Shown one piece after another: positions 1-7,995 of a stretch of DNA of 37,121 bases. The stretch comes from an uncultured Prolixibacteraceae bacterium (GTDB lineage Bacteria > Bacteroidota > Bacteroidia > Bacteroidales > Prolixibacteraceae). The position numbers and the translations under genes were made by a program. A model generated the notes under the pieces. It did no database searches. It worked only from the letters and a program-made list of their open reading frames with translations, and was not told where the DNA came from. Every line of letters begins with the position of its first letter. Position 1 is the stretch's first letter. The stretch covers positions 1-37,121 of the forward strand of contig CAIPKZ010000452.1 in assembly GCA_903865775.1 (NCBI GenBank). The letters are read 5' to 3'.

Positions 1-1223
1 ACCGGCACCGCATGATAGCCCAGCATGTCGTCGGTATAGTTTCCGGCCAGTGGCCACATCGGCAGTCGCCCGCCATCGTCATACATTTGCAACAATGATT
101 TGATGAAATCTGTGGTCCGTTTCTGATCTAAAATGGTGAACAACGGATGCAGGGCCCGGTAGGTGTCCCACAGCGAAAATACCGTATAATGTACAGATTC
201 TTCACTCCGGTGAATTTGATGATGAACACCTCGGTATTGCCCATCAACATCGCTGAATGTACATGGACTCAAGAGGGCATGATCCATGGCCGTGAAGAAA
301 TTTTTCCGCTGATCGTCGGTTCCGCCTTCGATTTCAATTTATGAGAGTTCCTTTTTCCAGGCCAGTTCTGCAGCCTTCTTAACCCCTTCAAAATCCCAGT
401 CCGGAATCTCAGCATCCAGATTTTTACGTGCACCATCGGCACTGACAGCCGAAATGCCCACCTTAACCAGAATGGTTTCATTGGCTTTGGTCCGAAAATT
501 CGCAACAGCTTTAACGTTCTTTCCGGTGGCTTCTGTCAGTTCTTTACGAATCGTATCGTTCTTTGCCAATTCAATTGAAGCAAAAGGTTTTGAAAAACGA
601 GCCACAAAATAAACGTACTGGTCCCAGGCCCAGCCATGCGAACGGCGCAAGCCTTCAATCTCGGTATCGCTTACCTTTTTGATGTATAAGTTTTCGGCGC
701 CAAACGGATAAGCCAGATCGATCACTATATGTGCGCTGTCGCTCTGAGGAAAGGTATATTTGTGGAACCCGGCACGTAAGGTCGTAGTCAGTTCAGCCTG
801 AATATTAAAATCTTTCAGCAGCACCGAATAAAAGCCGGGCGAGGCAGTTTCGTGCTGATGGTCGAAAGAGGAACCATAGCCTTTCTGTGTTGGTGTCATT
901 GGGTTTAAATAAACCTTGCCGGTGGCGGGCATAAAAAGCATATCGCGGTATTCGGGCTCGCCTACGCCATTCAGGTGGGTGTGAGAAAACCCAAGAATGG
1001 TGCTATCGGCCGAAGCATATCCGCCACAGGAATTGAGCCGTGTATCCGGACCCAGTTGCACACCACCAAACGGCATACTGGCTGCAGGCCAGGTGTTGCC
1101 ATCGGCCCCGGTGCCGATAAACGGATCGACCAGTTGGGTATAATTCGTTTGTCTGTTTGGTTTGCATCCAGCCATTAAAAGTGGTAGAAGTAATACTGAA
1201 ATAGCTAATCTTCTATAGTTCAT
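1..1223 (-). pseudogene. GH92 alpha-mannosidase lipoprotein, interrupted by an in-frame TAA and cut by the window edge
   Basis: The start at 1223 opens a lipoprotein signal peptide with lipobox LMAGC (Cys20). The GH92 N-terminal signature follows (DPFIGTGADGNTWPAASMPF), then the rest of the N-terminal beta-sandwich up to KKELS at residue 294. At 341-339 the codon is TAA, where the two intact paralogues in this window have a lysine codon (ELSKIEVEGGT). Reading on in the same frame gives unbroken GH92 sequence to the edge: IEIEGGT, then FSLWDTYRALHPLFTI, then GYHAVPV. So one AAA-to-TAA change separates the N-terminal sandwich from the catalytic (alpha/alpha)6 domain. GH92 enzymes are calcium-dependent exo-alpha-mannosidases. 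This copy is probably a recent pseudogene or carries a sequencing error, since no frameshift accompanies the stop. It is last in the minus-strand run, 261 bp after the next GH92 gene. Confidence 0.85.
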
Positions 1224-1273
1224 ATCTTTCTTTTATTCTAAGCTTGAAACTAAAATTTTATTCAACCTCGATT

Positions 1274-1455
1274 CAACCCTTATCAGGGTTGTGCCTCCTG
1301 TTTTTCACTTTCCGTGGGTTGCCACCCACGGTTATTCAAATTCAACCCTTTCAGGGTTTTCGTTTGGTAAAAAGTCCGAAGGACTTTAATCTGAATAACC
1401 GCCGGTGAAACCGGTGGTATTTGAACCGATAAAATCAGGAACCCCGAAGCGGGTT
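1274..1455. repeat. Cluster of six short palindromes between two GH92 genes
   Basis: Six small hairpins stand almost side by side: CAACCCT/AGGGTTG (1274-1291), CCGTGGGT/ACCCACGG (1312-1331), AACCCT/AGGGTT (1344-1358), AAAGTCC/GGACTTT (1371-1387), ACCGCCGGT/ACCGGTGGT (1398-1418) and AACCC/GGGTT (1440-1455). Loops are 3-6 nt. From memory, such composite palindrome arrays are dispersed through many Bacteroidota genomes. They may also act as transcript-end hairpins for the upstream GH92 gene. A 123-codon open frame across them is not a gene. Confidence 0.8.
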
Positions 1456-1484
1456 CAACAATGTTGTAAAAAATTTTGTCCTTA

Positions 1485-4364
1485 TCAATGAAACAAAACT
1501 CCTGCAGGAACTTCCTGTCTGTCAAAACCCGGACCGGCCCATTCCAGAACCAGACTTTTGGCCAAGCCATTCTGGCAATAATCGACTTTAACGGGGTGCC
1601 AGCCTTTTTTGAGTCCGATTTTTGAATCCAGCACCTGTGCCCGGTGTCCGCCATCGTTGTCGATAATCAGCTTGTCATTCAGGTATAAAATGGCGCCATC
1701 GTTAGCTTCCAGCCAAAAAGTGTAAACACCGGTTTCAGGCACCTGGATATACCCATCGAAATTGTACCCGAATTCGCGCTGATCTTTAATATCATCGACA
1801 TTGAAAGTCGCTAAAACCCCGGTATTCACAACAGGCGCTTCGCTTTGTTTGCGGGCACTTTTCACCAGACTTCCTTCACGATAAAGGTAGCTCACCCCGG
1901 GCTTAAGTGCTGAAGCATTGACCGCATCGAGCATGGCTATCTGCTTAAATTCACTGCTGACCGGATAACTGGGAGAAATGCCATCCACATAACTTCTGAC
2001 TTTCAAAACTGTTGGTTTGGTGAGCGTTATCGGACTTGTGTAAAGCGGCGATTTTTCGGTCACTTCAGATCCGTCGAGGGTATAATGGATTTTTGCGCCA
2101 GATTCTGTTCCTGAAATCGTCACTGTCCGGCTGTCAAGAAACAGGATATCCGAAAAATCAATTTTCGGCGTTTTTGCATAGCTGAACTTTTTCTCCGGCG
2201 AATACGGGCGATCCGCTTTTTTTGCTCCCCATTCCTTGTTTGGAGCGCTTCCCATTTCAAAAACCAGCTTTCCTCCATTCATGATGTCGGCATGTTTCAG
2301 GTAGGTTTTGGGGTAAGTTTGATCGTTCAAGCTGGCCGATTGGATATAGATATTCTTCTCGCTATTATTTTTGGCAGTGATTTCAAATTTCTTTCCGTTT
2401 TCCAGATTGATCGTCACCTTATCGAAAAGCGGACTGCCAAGTACATAGTAATCCATTCCGGGAGTGACTGCATAAATTCCCATAGCACACATCACATACC
2501 AGGCCGACATTTGTCCGCAATCCTCATTCCCGTCAATTCCTTCGGATTCGTTTTTATACAAAGTCGAAAGGATTTGCCTGATCCGCTGCTGGGTTTTCCA
2601 TGGAGTTCCTACATAATTGTACAACCAGGCAATGTGGTGACTTGGCTCATTGCCGTGCGCATACTGGCCAATCAGGCCGGTCACATCGCTTAAATTGATC
2701 TTCGAATAGTCGGTCCGGACCGAAAAACAGGAATCCAGCCAGTTTTCAAAAACCTTTTCGCCGCCCATCAGCGCGTTCAGTCCTTCAATATCCTGAGGCA
2801 CAAAAGTCGAATACTGGTAGGCATTGGCTTCGGTATAATGGTTGATGGTTTGCATCGGGTCGAATTGGTCGACAAACTGGAAATTGCTTTTCCGACCCCG
2901 CATAAAATTGACTTCCGGTGAAAATACATTCCGGTAGAAATCGCCACGCTGGCTGTAATAAAGGTCATCATCCGGATTTAAATCCTTTGCCAATTGCGTC
3001 AGGCACCAGTCGTCGTAACTGAATTCGAGGGTCATCGAAACCGATTGTCCTTTCAGGTCAGATGGAATATAGCCATATTTCAGGTAAAGTTCCTTTTCAG
3101 GACGGATGTAGTCCATTGCCAGTTTTTTCGCAGCCTCATAGGCTTTCGGTACATCGTAATTCCGGATTCCTTTGACATAGGCATCTGCCAAAACTGACAA
3201 AGAATGGTAAGCAATCATGGGCGGATGTTCGCCTTCTACGCCGTCAAATTCCATGATCAAAAACCGGCCACTATGGTCGTAGCGTTCCAGAAAAGTCCGG
3301 ATAAACTGCGAAGTTTTATCAGGATTAATAATTGTATAAAGCGGATGTAAAGCCCTGAAAGTATCCCAAAGCGAGAAATTCGTGTAATTGTCGAAATCGG
3401 TGGCAGTATATACTTTTCCATTGGTACTCCGGAATTTCCGGTCAACATCCATGAATATATTCGGATGGATCATCGAATGGTAAAGCGCTGTATAAAAGAG
3501 GATTTGCTCAGTTTGCGTTCCGCCTTCCACCTCAATTTTTGAGAGTTCTTTGTTCCAGTTTGCACGGGCATTTTCTCTGACCTGATCAAAATCCAAGTCA
3601 GGCATTTCAGATTCCAGATTTTTGCGCGCTCCATCAATACTCACCATCGAAATACCAACTTTCAGCAAAATGGATTCATCTGCTTTGGTATCGAACCGGA
3701 AAAATGCCTTGATATTTTCAGCTTTGACAGTATCCGGATTGCTTACTTCCGCATCATTCTGAGCAACTTCAAAACTCTTGAAAGGCTTTGAAAACCGGGC
3801 CACAAAATACACCCGCTTGTTGTTGCACCCTGAAATCTCGTCGCCTTTTACCGACAAAGTTCCGTTCTCCAGTTTCAGGAAAACTCCGGAAGCCGTTGAT
3901 TCAGGAAAAGTGAACTGATACAATCCGGACCGGATTGTGGCAGTAATTTCGATGCTGATGTTTGAACTGTCCAGCCTAACTATGTAATAACCCGGCGTAG
4001 CTGTTTCGTTTTGATGCTGAAATCCGGCCGGGAAACCATTCAGAAAAGAATCCTTTCCGATAGTTGGCATGAATAAAATATCGCCTTGCGTTTCGCTTCC
4101 GCCACCAGCCATGCCGCTGAGGTGGGTCTGGCTGAAACCATAAATTGTTCCTGAGATTTTATTTTCAGCATACCTCAAATATGGTCCGGGCTGAATCATT
4201 CCACAGGGCAAAACCGGTCCCTGGAAAGTCTTTCCGCTGCCAACGGTTCCCACAAAGGGATTGACAAGGCTGGCGTAATCCTTCTCCTCAGATTTTTCTT
4301 GCAGGCAGCTTCCGAAGAGAATACAGGCAAAAACGAAACTTATAAATTGCGAAAATCTCATCAT
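1485..4364 (-). CDS. GH92 alpha-mannosidase lipoprotein with C-terminal CHB_HEX-like and PA14 domains
   Basis: Predicted 959-aa lipoprotein with lipobox FGSC (Cys20). Layout: GH92 N-terminal sandwich about 30-275, catalytic (alpha/alpha)6 domain about 280-715, a beta-sandwich like the chitobiase C-terminal domain about 735-806 (IHYTLDGSEVTEKSPLY), and a PA14-like domain about 825-959 (LEANDGAILYLNDKLIIDND). The probable acid Glu512 lies in HYTEANAYQY and the family motif GNEDCGQMSAW at 612-622, so the core looks active. Around Glu512 it has EAN and VPQD where the 976-aa paralogue has EGN and VPHD. The family releases terminal alpha-linked mannose, often alpha-1,2, in a calcium-dependent inverting reaction. 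The start codon overlaps the stop of the GH78 gene by 4 bp (ATGA), so the two are translationally coupled. Linkage specificity cannot be told from sequence. Confidence 0.95.
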   Translation of the reverse strand: MMRFSQFISFVFACILFGSCLQEKSEEKDYASLVNPFVGTVGSGKTFQGPVLPCGMIQPGPYLRYAENKISGTIYGFSQTHLSGMAGGGSETQGDILFMPTIGKDSFLNGFPAGFQHQNETATPGYYIVRLDSSNISIEITATIRSGLYQFTFPESTASGVFLKLENGTLSVKGDEISGCNNKRVYFVARFSKPFKSFEVAQNDAEVSNPDTVKAENIKAFFRFDTKADESILLKVGISMVSIDGARKNLESEMPDLDFDQVRENARANWNKELSKIEVEGGTQTEQILFYTALYHSMIHPNIFMDVDRKFRSTNGKVYTATDFDNYTNFSLWDTFRALHPLYTIINPDKTSQFIRTFLERYDHSGRFLIMEFDGVEGEHPPMIAYHSLSVLADAYVKGIRNYDVPKAYEAAKKLAMDYIRPEKELYLKYGYIPSDLKGQSVSMTLEFSYDDWCLTQLAKDLNPDDDLYYSQRGDFYRNVFSPEVNFMRGRKSNFQFVDQFDPMQTINHYTEANAYQYSTFVPQDIEGLNALMGGEKVFENWLDSCFSVRTDYSKINLSDVTGLIGQYAHGNEPSHHIAWLYNYVGTPWKTQQRIRQILSTLYKNESEGIDGNEDCGQMSAWYVMCAMGIYAVTPGMDYYVLGSPLFDKVTINLENGKKFEITAKNNSEKNIYIQSASLNDQTYPKTYLKHADIMNGGKLVFEMGSAPNKEWGAKKADRPYSPEKKFSYAKTPKIDFSDILFLDSRTVTISGTESGAKIHYTLDGSEVTEKSPLYTSPITLTKPTVLKVRSYVDGISPSYPVSSEFKQIAMLDAVNASALKPGVSYLYREGSLVKSARKQSEAPVVNTGVLATFNVDDIKDQREFGYNFDGYIQVPETGVYTFWLEANDGAILYLNDKLIIDNDGGHRAQVLDSKIGLKKGWHPVKVDYCQNGLAKSLVLEWAGPGFDRQEVPAGVLFH

Positions 4365-7300
4365 TCTTTCGATTTAAAGAGAATAGATTCAGGAACCGGC
4401 TGATAGCTGATTTCATCAGAACTGTAGGATAATGAAAGTACTTTTCCGCCACCTCCATTGAAATACTCAATACGAATGGCATGTCTTCCTTTTTCCAGAT
4501 GGATGGTGTTGCTGAGTTCTTTTGCCCCGTGTTCACCGTCATTGTCGATGAAAAGGCGATCATTCAGATACATGTTGCTACCGTCGTTTGAAGTCAGGTA
4601 AAAAGTGTATTTTCCGGGTTTTTCGATCTGAATAAACGAATTGAAGCGCAGAACAATATCGTGTTTGGGAATATCCAATTTCGACAGGCCAAAGGCATAA
4701 ACGCTGCCGTGCTCAGCAGGCTTCATTTTACTGAGATCAGGAACCTTGATAAACCGCCCGCGATAAAGTGTCCAGTTAATACCGTTCTTATTCGGATCAA
4801 CGAAATTATATGCCATCTTAATCTGGTTACTGGAATGTGAACCTTCGGCAAAGGCCTGCGCCTTAATCACAGTATTTCCTGAAATTTCAATTGGTTTTTC
4901 ATAAACCGGTGACGATTCATTCAGGTCTGATCCATCAATTGTATAACGAATTTTAGCGTTGGCATCAGTAGTGGTTAGCTGAATCAAAGGTTTGGTTCCA
5001 TGTGCAAAAATGGTGTCCGCCGGACTGATCACAGGATTCGATAAATAAGGGCCGGTTGTGACTTTCTTCACGCCTGCCGAAGTAAATGAATAGGTACCCG
5101 AATCCAATTCGAAAACCGACCAATTATCTTCCCAGTATACAAAACGAATACCATCAGCATTCGAAGCTTTTTTATTGCCTTCCATCACCTTCTCTTTGTT
5201 CAAGGTTGGAACATAAACGGTGGCTGTGGTATTTGCAGGAATAGTTACTTTCCATGTAAACTTGTCCGGTTCAAGTTTCCACGCGCTTATAATTGTTCCG
5301 TAGATTGAATTGTACGAAGCAGCCAGTGAGGTCAGATCGCCCAAAACATAGGGCTTCATAATGATGTGCTTGAATGCCGGAGTTTCAGGATCGGCTTTGA
5401 TACCGGCCAGATTCTCGTAATACCAGATGATCAGGTCGCCCAACAGCATCACATGGTTTCCCGAATTCATACCCGGGTCGCCATATTCGCCATTCCAAAG
5501 TTCCCAAATGGTTGTAGCACCCTGATCTACCATGAATCCCCAACCCGGATAAGTGGTGGTAGTTGCCAAAGCATAAGCCACATCAGCGTGACCGGAATTG
5601 GTCAAAGCCCGCATCAGCCATTGTCCGCCGATAATTCCATGCCCCACGTGCATACCGTTTTCGCTGATTGTTTTCTGAAGTAAATTATCCACGATTCTAT
5701 CCTGATATTCTTCAGGAACCAGATCGAAGGCAAGCGCCAGAATGTTGGCTGTGCAGGTATTGTTGCTGTATTTCACCACATTTTTATCCAAAAACTTAGC
5801 ATTGAAAGCAGCTTTCATTTCTTCCGCAGTTTTTAAATAGGCTGAAGCATCATCCGTTTTGCCAAGCAATCGGGCAAACTTTTCCATTAGCTTTAACTCA
5901 TAGTAGAAATAAGCAGTCCCGATGTAATCGGCCCTTGTAATTCGATTCGGATCGTTTGAATTGGTAATTTGTAGTTCCTCCGGCGGAACACACCAGTCGC
6001 CATACGTATCTTTTGGCATGATTCCCTCATTCAGAAACTGGCTCATGTGAGCAATCCACTTTTGCATCGCCGGGTAATTGGTCTCGATTACTTTTTTATC
6101 GCCATACTGCGAATAAAGCATGTCAGAAGCAAACAGGAAAGTTCCCGGCCAGGTTGTATTATCGGTATAGAATGGCCAGTATGAAGGAGCCACATCGGAG
6201 ATACTGCCACTCTCAAGCTGCGTATCACGAATATCGGTCACCCATTTGTTGTAAAGGCCTGAAATATTGAACACATAACTTTCGCCGGTGCATTCAGCAG
6301 ACCGGTCGCCCAGCCAGCCATGTCGCTCGTCGCGCTGCGGACAGTCGGTCGGAATACTCCGGTAATTACCCCGGATTCCCCAATATGCATTTTTATACAC
6401 CTGATTTATAATTGGATTGGAGGTGGCAAATGAGCCGGAAACTTCCAGCGCATCGTGTATCACTTTTCCTTTGATCGAATTCAGCGCAGGAACTCCGGGA
6501 TAGCCAATCATCTCGACATACTGAAATCCGTGGTAGGTAAAACGCGGCTCCCACTTTTCTTCTCCATCGCCTTTCAAAATGTAAGTATCGGTAACTTCGG
6601 CAGTACGGATATTATCGAGGTACAAGGAGCCGTCGTCGTTCAGGCGCTCGGCAAACCGAAGCGTCACTTTATCACCTTTTTTTCCTTTCAACAGCAATTC
6701 ACACCAGCCAACCATATTCTGACCCATGTCAAAAATACAAGTTCCGGGTTTAATTTCCTTTACTGAAACCGGCGCAACTTCCTCCATTATTTTCATCGGC
6801 TCGCTGGGTTGAGCTTCCAGTTTATCGCCCGGTTTTTCTACCAATTCAGCATTCATCCAGGCGGCATCATCGAAGCCGGATTTATTCCAATCCTTCAATT
6901 CCATGCGGGCATCGTAATATTCGCCATCGTATTCGCTATTCTTGCGAATAGGGCCATTGGTTGTCAGTTTCCAGGTTTCATCCGAAACTACGGTGGCGGT
7001 TGTTCCATCTTCAAATTCAATTTCCAACTGGCAAATCATTTTCGGGAAGCCATAGGATTTTGTTCGTTCCGTACCGCCTTCGCGCATACCGAAATAGCGA
7101 CCATTTCCAAGGATTACACCAATCGTATTTTTATCTGCTTGTAAATGCTTTGTCACATCAAAAGTCATGTAGAAAGCACGTTTATCGTACTCTGTCAAGG
7201 CAGGTGCCAGAACCTGATCTCCAATTTTTTCGCCGTTCAGGTAAAGTTCAAACAAACCCAATCCTGAAATAAAAGCTGTAGCAGATTTTACTTTTTTATC

Positions 7301-7816
7301 CAGATTAAACTCATGCCTCAACATTCGTGCTGAAAGAATTTTATGCTTTGCAATTGGGTCATCAGTTCCAACGGCCTTATCCAGTCCGATCCATTTGGAT
7401 TTCCAGTCCGATTCGTGCAATAATCCGGTAGTCCAGAATGCCGGTTCGCTTACATGTTCATCACCGTTCTGATCCCATATCCTTACTTTCCAGAAATAGG
7501 TGCGATTACTTTCAAGCGGTTTCCCTTCATAACCAATATGAATTGACTGATCCGCTGAAACTTTTTGGCTGTCCCAAACATCAGCAACATTTTCGTCCAG
7601 ATTCTTCCGACTTGATGCAACCAAAACCTGCCAGGCCGACTGCGAAACTCCCCGCTGAGCGGATTCAGAAATCCAGCTGAACCTTGGCTTTTCGATATCT
7701 ACACCCAACGGGTTTACTTTATATTCGCATTTTAAGTTGACAACACTAACCTGTGTTTTTTCCTTGCAGGAACTCAGGATCAGTGCTAAGATGAAAATTC
7801 TGAAAAGTGTTTTCAT
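4361..7816 (-). CDS. GH78 alpha-L-rhamnosidase lipoprotein with C-terminal CHB_HEX-like and PA14 domains
   Basis: Predicted 1151-aa lipoprotein with lipobox LSSC (Cys17). It starts with a fibronectin-like domain typical of bacterial rhamnosidases (YKVNPLGVDIEKPRFSW, from about residue 32). A jelly-roll domain follows (LYLNGEKIGD, about 191-200), then FDMGQNMVGW at 362-371. The catalytic (alpha/alpha)6 barrel carries the signature DCPQRDERHGWLGD at 491-504 and TTIWELW with Glu772; these hold the family's acid and base residues. The rhamnosidase C-terminal sandwich (about 805-870) is followed by a chitobiase-C-like domain (about 928-1003) and a PA14-like domain (about 1013-1148), the same pair found on two GH92 neighbours. 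It should hydrolyse terminal alpha-L-rhamnose from a glycan also carrying alpha-mannose. A 179-bp palindrome-rich spacer separates it from the upstream GH92 gene. Confidence 0.95.
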   Translation of the reverse strand: MKTLFRIFILALILSSCKEKTQVSVVNLKCEYKVNPLGVDIEKPRFSWISESAQRGVSQSAWQVLVASSRKNLDENVADVWDSQKVSADQSIHIGYEGKPLESNRTYFWKVRIWDQNGDEHVSEPAFWTTGLLHESDWKSKWIGLDKAVGTDDPIAKHKILSARMLRHEFNLDKKVKSATAFISGLGLFELYLNGEKIGDQVLAPALTEYDKRAFYMTFDVTKHLQADKNTIGVILGNGRYFGMREGGTERTKSYGFPKMICQLEIEFEDGTTATVVSDETWKLTTNGPIRKNSEYDGEYYDARMELKDWNKSGFDDAAWMNAELVEKPGDKLEAQPSEPMKIMEEVAPVSVKEIKPGTCIFDMGQNMVGWCELLLKGKKGDKVTLRFAERLNDDGSLYLDNIRTAEVTDTYILKGDGEEKWEPRFTYHGFQYVEMIGYPGVPALNSIKGKVIHDALEVSGSFATSNPIINQVYKNAYWGIRGNYRSIPTDCPQRDERHGWLGDRSAECTGESYVFNISGLYNKWVTDIRDTQLESGSISDVAPSYWPFYTDNTTWPGTFLFASDMLYSQYGDKKVIETNYPAMQKWIAHMSQFLNEGIMPKDTYGDWCVPPEELQITNSNDPNRITRADYIGTAYFYYELKLMEKFARLLGKTDDASAYLKTAEEMKAAFNAKFLDKNVVKYSNNTCTANILALAFDLVPEEYQDRIVDNLLQKTISENGMHVGHGIIGGQWLMRALTNSGHADVAYALATTTTYPGWGFMVDQGATTIWELWNGEYGDPGMNSGNHVMLLGDLIIWYYENLAGIKADPETPAFKHIIMKPYVLGDLTSLAASYNSIYGTIISAWKLEPDKFTWKVTIPANTTATVYVPTLNKEKVMEGNKKASNADGIRFVYWEDNWSVFELDSGTYSFTSAGVKKVTTGPYLSNPVISPADTIFAHGTKPLIQLTTTDANAKIRYTIDGSDLNESSPVYEKPIEISGNTVIKAQAFAEGSHSSNQIKMAYNFVDPNKNGINWTLYRGRFIKVPDLSKMKPAEHGSVYAFGLSKLDIPKHDIVLRFNSFIQIEKPGKYTFYLTSNDGSNMYLNDRLFIDNDGEHGAKELSNTIHLEKGRHAIRIEYFNGGGGKVLSLSYSSDEISYQPVPESILFKSKE

Positions 7817-7845
7817 TGTATGTTTAGTTATATTGATATTCTTTG

Positions 7846-7960
7846 CCGTCAGCTTCAGCTGACGGTTAAATTAAAATATATCCAATGGCTTTAGCCTAAA
7901 TCAATTGGGCTAAAGCCCGAACTTCTATCTTCTCATTGACCCGTTGACTGAAGTCAACGG
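7846..7960. repeat. Three short palindromes upstream of the GH78 gene
   Basis: CCGTCAGCT-TC-AGCTGACGG (7846-7865), GGCTTTAGCC/GGCTAAAGCC (7887-7896 and 7908-7917) and CCGTTGACT-GA-AGTCAACGG (7941-7960) lie in the 179-bp spacer between the GH92 and GH78 genes. The outer two share the same build: 9-bp arms and a 2-nt loop. I see no long T-run, so they look more like dispersed intergenic repeats than ordinary terminators. Confidence 0.8.
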
Positions 7961-7995
7961 CAATTGATACCTGCACCTTGAATTTGAATTTTATA

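Noticed and set aside
339-341. Stop codon read as recoding (selenocysteine or pyrrolysine)
   Set aside because: The codon is TAA, not TGA or TAG, and the paralogous residue is an ordinary lysine.
1224-1484. Possible CRISPR array because of repeated short palindromes
   Set aside because: The hairpins differ from each other and there are no regular spacers or cas genes.
1283-1654. Open frame of 123 codons over the palindrome cluster
   Set aside because: It is composed of repeat hairpins and the antiparallel frame of the GH92 3' end, with no protein-like sequence.
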